Positions 35,480-43,508 of a stretch of DNA of 46,452 nt are shown piece after piece (the stretch's first letter is position 1; each line of letters starts with the position of its first letter). The stretch lies in NCBI GenBank assembly GCA_037176905.1, contig JBBBWG010029255.1, positions 1 to 46,452 on the forward strand. The letters are read 5' to 3'. The translations under genes and the position numbers were made by a program. Below the pieces are notes generated by a model. It had not been told where the DNA came from, did not search any database, and was given only the letters and a program-made list of their open reading frames with translations. This DNA comes from Azolla pinnata (lineage: Eukaryota; Streptophyta; Polypodiopsida; Salviniales; Salviniaceae).

Positions 35480-36728
35480 TCTTTCAACGTTAGCCATACA
35501 TATTCCGGTGGCAAGGGGACGTATCTGGCAGTCGATATTGCTAGTATAGTGATAAGATTTGTGTGAATCTCGATCATGGGAAGGAGGGACGAGTCTGAAG
35601 TTGATCTGATGGGGTTCAAGTCCAAGTGAAACATAATGATTATGTATTCATGAGAATTGGATCTCAACCACTTTCGCTGCTACGGTTCCTTGTGGAAGGA
35701 GATGATGCAGGATGTGGCTTGGCCCGGCCTCGATGCTTGCACATCCTCTTCTCACAGCCTAGCCCTCCACCATTGGTACCAACACTAGCTTGGCTTAACC
35801 GAATCTAGCCAGTTTAGCTGCTTGGGCGACTTTTTCTTGACTTGGCAAGTGCTTGAGATTTGTTAGTTGGTTTCAGTTTGGCTCTGCTCTGCTCGAGCTT
35901 CTGGCTGTTTGGTTTCGTTTAACTTCATGTCTTAAGCTCATTAAATGTTTCTCTTGCAAAACAAATACTAATGTTTTGATACCTTTTCTTACAGTTTGTC
36001 CTAAATCGTTTTAGTTCTTAACCAGTTAGGCCAAAACCATCGAAGTTTTAACCGGTTTGGCCTGAATCGTTAAGTCTTAACCAATTTCGCCAAAACTGTT
36101 GAAGTCCTAACTAGTTTGGCCGAAACCGTTTAAGTCTTAATCGATTTCGCCAAAACCGGTTAAGCCAAGCCCGTTATTGACACCTAACTATGTACTACTA
36201 CTCACTCAATGTTTAATACGAGGAGCCCTTTGCATTGTACATGTGATTACTCCTGATTTATGCGATGGTCTCTTGATCTATCGTTTTTTCTTTTTCTCTA
36301 CTAAAATCCCTGATCAAAGAAGATGTGCATTTGATGTTGTGCTCGATCTTCGGGGCCGAGAAGGAGGATGTCATCATGCGCCACCAGCTTCACACATGCA
36401 CCGACAACATCATATCGGGAATGGCTTTCGGGAAGCGGCTAGAGGAGCTATGCAGCGCATTGTCCGCTGGTAGTTGCCCTGGCGACTTTATGGAGACCTT
36501 GTTGGAAGCCATGCAGTACTTGGGCCGACTTCTTCCCCTGGTTGGAGTGGATGGATCTACAGGTAAGTAGCATTTCTCGACGCTTGAATTCTCGTTCACC
36601 ACATCAACCTGCGACACTCCAAGGTACCCACACTTGCTTAGTCTTGTAGATGCGTCGTTTTGCCATTAGAAACCCCCTTGATTGTAAAGGCCCGTCCTAG
36701 GCTTCAAGCACAGCCTCCCACAACTTTA
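35480..36728 (+). pseudogene. P450 locus E, heavily deleted pseudogene
   Basis: The leader is recognisable (CTCTTTCAACGTTAGCCATACATA) but its upstream ATG reads TTG. The main start ATG has also become TTG (AATTGGATCTCAACC, about 35655). Exon 1 jumps from GATGATGCAGGATGTGGCTTGGC to CATCCTCTTCTCACAGCC, losing most of its length, and then runs into intron 1. Exon 2 (about 36309-36562) is near complete with an in-frame loss before FLPWLEW. Sequence then skips exon 3 and most of exon 4 to resume at the final LVHHINLRHS-like segment (about 36592). Confidence 0.9.
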
Positions 36729-37198
36729 TAAATGAGTATGACTTGTTCTAATCACTTACGACTATGCTTGTAACAACTAATCAAATAATTTAGTTTTACA
36801 AAACTTATAATGTATCTTAATTTCTTAGGTTTATTTTATCATTTTATAGTTTTAAATACAATTTGATATGAGTAAACTATTAGTTTTTTAATAAAGCCGA
36901 CCGCTCTTGTTTGTTTATACCTTCTTTTTCTCATAACTTTACTTTTTTCTTTTCTTTTCTTGCCCTAAATCTAAAAATTTAGATTATAATGCCTATAATG
37001 TAGCTTGTTTCCTTATCGTTTGTTCGTGGTTCACGATTTGGAGCACTAGAATCTAATTTAATTTGAGGCTATTACCCTCTTAATACAAGCGGTCGCTCTT
37101 GTCTATTTATTCTTTATTTTTATCATAACTTTATTATTATTTTAATCTCTCTCGCCTTGACTTTAATAATTTAGTTCTACAAAAGCCATGATATATTC
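36728..37198 (-). repeat. Diverged satellite array between loci E and F, reverse orientation
   Basis: Two to three monomers (GACCGCTCTTGTTTGTTTA, CATAACTTTACTTTTTTC, GGTCGCTCTTGTCTATT). It runs directly into the leader of gene F. Confidence 0.82.
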
Positions 37199-37350
37199 AT
37201 GTCCTAGAGGGGCCTTCCAATCATGTGTCTATTTTCTGACTTTCCCATCACAAAAGGGCCGAAAAGATAGGCACCTATTCCAATAATTTGACACACCACA
37301 TTGGGATCGAATGCATGAGAGAGCGAAAGAGGAAAGGAGAGAGGGAGGGA

Positions 37351-37428
37351 ATGCCGACTCTTTCAATGTTAGCCACGCATATTGTGGTGGCAAGGATACG
37401 TATCTGGCAATTGGCATCGCTACTATAA
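37351..37428 (+). CDS. Upstream ORF 1 of P450 gene F (25 codons)
   Basis: MPTLSM...RIRIWQ...SLL, then TAA. The same ORF with the same length occurs before gene G (43326-43403). Its TAA overlaps the ATG of a second upstream ORF by one base (TAATG). It ends 105 nt before the main start in both genes. A role in tuning translation is inference. Confidence 0.5.
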   Translation: MPTLSMLATHIVVARIRIWQLASLL

Positions 37429-37514
37429 TGATAAGATTTGTGTGTATTTATATCATGGGAGAGAGGGAGGAGAGTGCAGCTGATCGGATAGGTTCAAGTC
37501 CAGGTGAATCATAA
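37428..37514 (+). CDS. Upstream ORF 2 of P450 gene F (28 codons)
   Basis: Begins MIRFVCI and ends GSSPGES, then TAA. Gene G carries a counterpart of identical length (43403-43489) with the same first seven and last seven residues. It starts at the ATG overlapping the stop of upstream ORF 1. Confidence 0.5.
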   Translation: MIRFVCIYIMGEREESAADRIGSSPGES

Positions 37515-37533
37515 TTTTTACATGTTCATAGCA

Positions 37534-40011
37534 ATGGGATCTCGATCACTTCCGCTGCTGCGGTTCCTGGTAGAACGAGATGATGCAGGATGCGGGTTGG
37601 CACTGCTCGTGGCAGCTGTATCGATTCTAGCATGCAGCATGCTGGCTTGCTGGTGTCGATGGCAGCGGCCCTGGGCAGAGCTCCCAGGCCCAACAAGTCT
37701 GCCGATTCTCGGGAATCTGCCGCTGCTGATGCTGCTGACGCGGAAGCTCCCGATGCACCAGGCGCTCTGGCAGTTGAGCGAGCGCCATGGTGCGCTCATG
37801 GGCCTCCGTCTCGGATCAGTTCCTGTCTTGGTTGCGTCCACACCCGGGGCCGCGCGTCTGGTGCTGCAAACCCACGACCGCGAGCTCTCTGGTCGCGCCC
37901 CCACCGTGGCCGCCTCGCTCTTCTATGGCTCGCCCGGCCTCGGCGCTTGCGACATCCTCTTCTCACAGCCCGGCCCTTACTGGAAGCTCATGCGCCAACT
38001 CTGCACCACCCATCTCTTCTCCACCGAACGCATCCTCTCTTTCAGGTACTTTACTGACGTAACCGTTCTTGCTGCTCCTCCACCATTTGGTATATGCTTC
38101 AGCACTGGCTTGGCTTAACCAAGTTTAGCCGGCTTAGCGGCTTGGACGACATTTTCTCGACGCGGCTCGTGCTTGAGATTCGTTAATTGGTTCTGGTTTA
38201 GCTCCGCTCTGCTCGAGGTTTTGGCTATTCGGTTTCACTAGCTTTAGGTCTTCAGCTCGTTAAATGCTTTGCTTGCAAATAAAAAATTAATCTTTTGATC
38301 CCGTTTTTTCCAGTTTGGCCTAATCGTTTCAGTTCTTAACCAATTAGTCTAAAACTGTCGAAGTCTTACCAGTTTGGCCTGAATTGTTTAAGTCTTAACC
38401 AGTTTAGCCGAAACTGTTAAAGTCCTAACTAGTTTGGCTGAAACCGTTTAAGTCTTCATCGATTCAGCCGAAAACGGTTAAGCCAAGCCCATTGTTGACA
38501 CCTCACTATGTACTACTACTCACTCTATGTTTAATAAGAGGAGCCCCTTACATTGTACATGTGATTACTCCTAATATATACAATTGTCTCTTGATTTGTA
38601 ATCTTTTTTCCTTACTAAGACCCCTGATCAAAGAAGAGGTGCAATTGATGTTGTGCTCGATCCTCGAGGCTGAGAAGGAGGATGTCATCATCCGCCACCG
38701 GCTTCACACATGCACCAACAACATCATATCCCGAATGGCATTCGGGAAGCAGCTAGAGGAGCTGTGCAGCCCATTGTCCGGTGCTAGTTGCCTTGGCGAC
38801 TTCATGGACACCATGTTCGAAGCCATCCACTACTTGGGCGTCCTAAATATAGCCGACTTCTTCCCCTGGTTGGAGTGGATGGATCTACAGGCAAGTAGCA
38901 TTTCTCCATGCTTTAATTCTCTATGTCCGACTTCCCTTACCGTCATTGCTGTTTTCTTGCCCAATGGATAAATTGGAAGGGCCATAACCACAAGATGAAG
39001 GCCATTTCCACGAGGCTGACTAAGTTTGTCCATAACATTATCGATGGCCGGCGCAAGTCTAGGGCAGATTCGAGCAAGCGGTCGACGACGACGTCGGACA
39101 CCGTGGACTTCCTTGACATTCTATTGGACCTGGTGGAACGGACAAAGGACGATGAGATGCCCATCGTGGACGGCCATGTCAAGGCTGTCTTAATGGTGCG
39201 TACTATTAAAAGCTTACTAATGGTGAAGTTAACGATGATAAAAAATTGAGAAAAAGAAAAGAAGATTGGTGAGGTTTTGCCATCATCCCAAATCTCCTCA
39301 TTAAAGTAGCTAGCCTTTTTTAATAGACTCACAAACCTCAGGTTTGTGTGTTTAGATCGGCGATCTCACAACATATTCATCTACTACTAGGACATGTTCG
39401 CAGGGGGGACGGACACGGTGGCACTCACGGCCGAGTGGGCGCTAGCGGAGCTCGTGGCCAACCAGGACCTAATAAGGCTGGTGGAAGAAGAGCTCGACAG
39501 AGTTGTCGGCCACGGCAGCGAGGTCGAGATCTCTGATCTTGCGAACATGCAGTATCTAAACGCAGTGGTGAAGGAGACGATGAGGTTGCATCCAGTCATC
39601 CCTCTATTGATACCGCATCAGGCAACACAATCTTGCGAAGTGGGTGGTTATAGAGTTGTCCAAGGGACCCAAGTGATGGTGAACGTGTGGGCGATTGGCC
39701 GCGATCCGAGTGTGTGGGAAAACCCTCTCCAATTCCATCCCGAGCGCTTCATGGGGAGCCACTCGAGCAACAATGCAGTACATGGCCAGAGCTTTGGGTT
39801 CTTGCCCTTTGGATCGGGGCGCCGCATCTGCCCGGCTTGGAAGCTTGGTTTTCTGAGCGTCCAACTAATCTTGGCTAACCTCATTCACCATATCGACCTG
39901 CGACACTCTATGGTACCTAAACTCACTGAGTCCTCTGGAGGTGTTGATTTGGCATTAGAAACTCCCTTGCTTGTAAAGGCACATCCCAAGCAGCCTCCTG
40001 GTACTTTATAA
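37534..40011 (+). CDS. P450 gene F, intact CYP71-clan (A-type) monooxygenase, four exons
   Basis: Exons 37534-38045, 38620-38890, 38980-39195 and 39391-40011 join in phase to give 539 aa. The start is the MGSR ATG shared by loci B, F and G; an in-frame ATG four codons earlier (37522) is not conserved. Seen in order: hydrophobic membrane anchor (about residues 20-40), PGP hinge (51-53), helix C WKLMR (150-154), AGGTDT of the I helix (337-342), KETMR with ExxR (395-398), PERF (450-453) and the heme loop FGSGRRIC with axial Cys480. These are all the marks of an ER-bound, reductase-dependent plant P450 that hydroxylates a small molecule. The substrate cannot be told. Intron 2 has a GC donor (CAG|GCAAGT); introns 1 and 3 are GT-AG. 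The upstream sequence joins satellite DNA at about 37198. Confidence 0.9.
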
Positions 40012-40144
40012 AGGATTATTATGTTTTATATACCATTTTATTAAATAACATATATATATATGTATATATGAATTTTAAATGATTGAAAAAACTTTTGAAT
40101 AAGTTTTTAAGATTAGACTTCTTGAGGTGTCTAGTTTGTAGAAA

Positions 40145-40610
40145 ATGTGCAATAAACACACATCTAATTTGAAGTAAACACGCGTCTAATTAGTAGAAAA
40201 TATGTAATATACCTGCGGTAAACAAACAACAAACTAGAAGTAAACATGTAGTAAAGTAACATGCAACAAAGTAGCAATGACCATGAACCAAACTCACACT
40301 AAACATGAAACAAACTTATAATAAACTATGTGTCTACAGTCGTGGTAAACACGACATAAATAGAGCGCTTACAATTGAAGTAAACATGTAATAAATTGTG
40401 CGTCTATAGTCATGGTAAACAACAGTAAACATTTCATCTACAGTTGCAGTAAAACTTCTGGTAAACGAGTGGTAAGGCTCACGTTTAAGGTCGAGGTAAA
40501 TCTCGTGTTTATAATCGTAATAAAACTTGCAGTAAACAAGCGGTAAGGCTCACGTTTACAATCACGTTAAAAAAAAACGATAAACTAGTTATGTCCTTTA
40601 CTATGATTGT
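40145..40610. repeat. Degenerate TAAAC-rich repeat behind gene F
   Basis: A counterpart of 32180-32660, with the same phrases (GTCTATAGTCATGGTAAAC, ACGAGTGGTAAGGCTCACG). It supports duplication of gene plus 3' flank as one block. Confidence 0.75.
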
Positions 40611-40734
40611 TATCACAACTTTAGTTAAAACAAAATAGAGAAAATTTCGCGGTAAATAGCGCATCAAACTAACTAATACCTTCTGTCCTTTTTTTTCCAC
40701 AACTTTACTTTTTCTTTCTTGTTTCTCACCCTGA

Positions 40735-41370
40735 ATTTAGAAATTTAGATTTAGTATGAGGAAGTAAACTAAATTATGAGCTTTGTAGAACTAAATTCTT
40801 AAAATCAGGGCAAGAGTCATGAAGGAAAAATAATTTTGTGCTAAGAATATGACAAGAACAGACAAGAGCGACCGCATGCATGAAAAAACTCATAGCTTCC
40901 TACTATTAAATGGAATTTGAGGGTTCAAAACAGTGAATCAAAACTAAGCAAGTAGGTTACATTATGCGTCTAAATTTACTAAATTCAAGGCGAGTGATAT
41001 AAAGGAAAAAGTAAAGTTGTGACAAAAATCAAAGAGAAGCAAACAAGAGCGACCGCCTGCATTAAAAAACTCACAGTTTTCTTGTATTAAATCAGATTTG
41101 AGGGTTCGAAATAGTGAATCGAAACTGAGGATGTAAGATACATTATGAGCTTTGAATATATAAGTTTGTAAAATTAAGGGTGAGAAGACAAGAAAGAAAT
41201 AGTAAAATTGTGGGAGAAAGAGGACAGGAAAAGGCAAAAGTGACCGCCTGCGCCGTTGTAAAGCTAATAACTTCCTCATATGAAATCAGATTTGAGGGTT
41301 AAAAATGATGGATAAAAGCTAAGGAAATAGGTTACATTATGAGCTTTGTAGAACTAAGTTCTTAGATACA
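40735..41370 (+). repeat. Diverged satellite array behind gene F, forward orientation
   Basis: About three monomers with AAAAAACTCATAGCTTCCTAC, GGAATTTGAGGGTTCAAAAC, AAATTCAAGGCGAGTGATATAAAG and GAGCGACCGCCTGCATTAAA. This is a shorter version of the array behind locus D. Confidence 0.85.
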
Positions 41371-41450
41371 GAAATACGTGTGAGTATTCGTAAGTGTATT
41401 TGATTTATTTATAAAATACTCATTTTTTTAAATGAAAAATTACCCAAAGA

Positions 41451-41899
41451 ACGCCTAACAGATTTATTAGTTAATTTTAGCATCCAGTAAAGAAATTACA
41501 ATTTAATGCCTAGTTTTATCTCTCGCTAAAAGTTAACACTAAACTTATTCCCACTAGTTGATGGTGTGCCTTCTCTTACTATGGGACCTCCTAATTGCTT
41601 CTAGACAATCAAATATATCATTCTTTTACGCATGACTTCCGTCTATCTCTTCTCATACTCGCCAATTTGTAATCTTTCTACTATTATTTACTAATTATTC
41701 CCGCTTCGTACCGTCGTTTACTAATCAATTCCCATACTATATTCGATGAACAGAAGTTAAATGATTTCAGAATCTAGTCAATCGAATGCTAATCAATTGA
41801 TCGGATGTAAATTTCTGGCGAGAGATAAAACTAGATGTTAATCTACATTGAATGTCTAATTTTAGCAAGTGTTAAAATGTAATGATCAATTTTTTAGGC
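41451..41899. mobile_element. Inverted-repeat element, about 450 bp (MITE-like or foldback)
   Basis: The left arm 41451-41527 (CGCCTAACAGATT ... TAGTTTTATCTCTCGC) is the imperfect reverse complement of the right arm 41818-41899 (GCGAGAGATAAAACTAG ... TTTTTTAGGC). Between them is about 290 bp of non-repetitive AT-rich DNA with no ORF. No clear target-site duplication was found, so a transposon origin is unproven. Confidence 0.6.
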
Positions 41900-41955
41900 A
41901 CAAACACAAGCACAAGGACAAGGGCAAGCACAGGTACAAGGACAGGCACAGGTCC
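41897..41955. repeat. CACAAG/CACAGG hexamer tract
   Basis: A short tract of CACAAG-like hexamers followed by ATCGAATGCTAATCAATTAAT, matching the units at 34495-35280. Confidence 0.85.
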
Positions 41956-42004
41956 AGATCGAATGCTAATCAATTAATCAGTCGTAAATTTCAAGCGAAA
42001 GATA

Positions 42005-42700
42005 CAACTAAGCAAAAGACAAATTAACAGTACAACCGAAAGTTTTTAGGAGGCGTCGCCAGAAACTGGAAACAAATTGTGGTCCTCAATAAGAAGTAAT
42101 ATCATCCAGGAGTCCATGTAGTCAAACGACATTTTTGAACAACAAATTAGTTGTCTCCTCTCCGGAAATGGTTTTGACACAAAGAACGAAATAGGTCATC
42201 TTAATGAAGCGATCGGCAATGACAAACACTATATCATAGCCACCAACAAAGAAAAGGTAAGTGATGAAATCCATGGAGAGAGACACCCAAGGCCCGTTCG
42301 AAATTAGAAGTCGTAGGAGGCCATATGGTCAATGATGAGCTATTTTGGAATGAATACACGTGTCGCAAGACTTGAGGAACTCTTTGATCATTTTCCATGG
42401 TTGTAGCTACTAATACCCTTGAGAGACCAAATCTTTGATCATCATGAAACTCTTGGACGACCTTACTACGGCACGGACTATCTAGGACATATAAAAAATT
42501 ATCTTGAAACAAAAGGTTATCACGAAATGTAAAATGACTTAAATCTCCCTTTTGGGTTAATAGGAGGGGTTTGCAATATTTATATTAACCTTTGTTGCGA
42601 ATTTCTTAGTTGTACTAGTTTCTACTAATTGCTAGAGCAAAGACTCATCCCGCATCAAACAAGTCGCGAAGTTGTGAATTTGGTCAGGCTATAACAAACA
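42005..42700 (-). mobile_element. Ty3/gypsy retrotransposon integrase fragment (decayed)
   Basis: Read on the minus strand, the sequence gives a linker ending LYVLDSPCRSKVVQEFHDD, then GLLRLL and WVSLSMDFIT. GYDIVFVIADRFIKMTYF and a stretch ending GPQFVSSFWRRLL follow. This order matches the integrase zinc-finger region and the catalytic core (DFI, DRF, GPQF) of Ty3/gypsy pol. Stops and frameshifts break it (for example TGA after KNVV), and no LTRs, gag or reverse transcriptase are visible. It is a dead fragment sitting between gene F's flank and gene G. Confidence 0.85.
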
Positions 42701-42837
42701 TTGGGACTACTAGAACATCAGAAAAAGATATTAAATATATATGTGTTGGCATTTGCATCATGAGTTTATGTTTAATCAATCGATTAAAATAATTGACTCT
42801 CTAGACAAGGTTGTGAGTTTGAAACCCATCTATATAA

Positions 42838-43325
42838 TACCTCCCTAATCACCCTTCAAACCAGTGACTTTCAACATAATGTAGGAGTCCACACCTACAA
42901 CGCTAAAAAGATTCATCTTTTCGAGCCTCGTCGTTTTTCATGGTGTGATCATCAAAACGCTTGGTAGCTGATGATGATCGCTCTGATTCGATCACCGGCC
43001 TTAACAGAAGCTAAACCAAAAAACCAAATCACTCGTATCTGATTCGGATCTTTCCAAATTAACTGTATACAAGCTGACAAGGACTTTTTCTGGATTGAAT
43101 TGCACGGACGAGCATGTGCCACAACTTCGACCAACTGTGCTTTGTTTGTTTGTTTGTGCCTATATAACAACAAGTACAAAAGAAAAGGGCCTTTCAACCA
43201 TGGGTCTGTTTTTTGACTTTCACAAAAGGGCCTAAAAGACAAACACCTATTCCAATAATTTTCCACACATTGGCATTGAAGACATGAGGAATGCATAGAG
43301 GGAGGGAAAGTTGGAAGGATTCGGA
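42838..43325 (+). promoter_or_regulatory. 5' flank of P450 gene G, homologous to the flank of locus A
   Basis: From the TCCCTAATCACCCTTCAAACCA region onward this block parallels 19800-20290 upstream of locus A (CCTCGTCGTTTTTCATG, TGTGCTTTGTTTGTTTG, GGGCCTTTCAACCATGG, TTCCACAC). The TATATATG of loci A, B and D reads TGTATACA here (about 43064), and the CACGTG box of A reads CATGTG. The real core promoter is not identified. Confidence 0.5.
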
Positions 43326-43403
43326 ATGCTGACTCTTTCAACGTTGGCCATACATATTATGGTGGCAAGGATACGTATCTGGCAGTCGTCATCGCTACTA
43401 TAA
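43326..43403 (+). CDS. Upstream ORF 1 of P450 gene G (25 codons)
   Basis: MLTLSTLAIHI...RIRIWQ...SLL then TAA. Same length and largely the same residues as 37351-37428 before gene F. The stop overlaps the next ATG (TAATG). Confidence 0.5.
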   Translation: MLTLSTLAIHIMVARIRIWQSSSLL

Positions 43404-43489
43404 TGATAAGATTTGTGTGTATCTCGATCGTGGGATGGAGGGACGAGAGTGCAGCTAATCTGCTGGGTTCAAGTCCAGGTGAATCATAA
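43403..43489 (+). CDS. Upstream ORF 2 of P450 gene G (28 codons)
   Basis: MIRFVCI ... GSSPGES then TAA. Its TAA again overlaps an ATG (43489) that opens a five-codon ORF, whose TGA (43504-43506) overlaps the ATG at 43503, in frame with the P450. Confidence 0.5.
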   Translation: MIRFVCISIVGWRDESAANLLGSSPGES

Positions 43490-43508
43490 TGTTTAAGGAT
43501 TCATGACA

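Noticed and set aside
42809..42828. GGTTGTGAGTTTGAAACCC, resembling a tRNA/SINE B box
   Set aside because: No convincing A box, tRNA fold or SINE body around it; too short to call.
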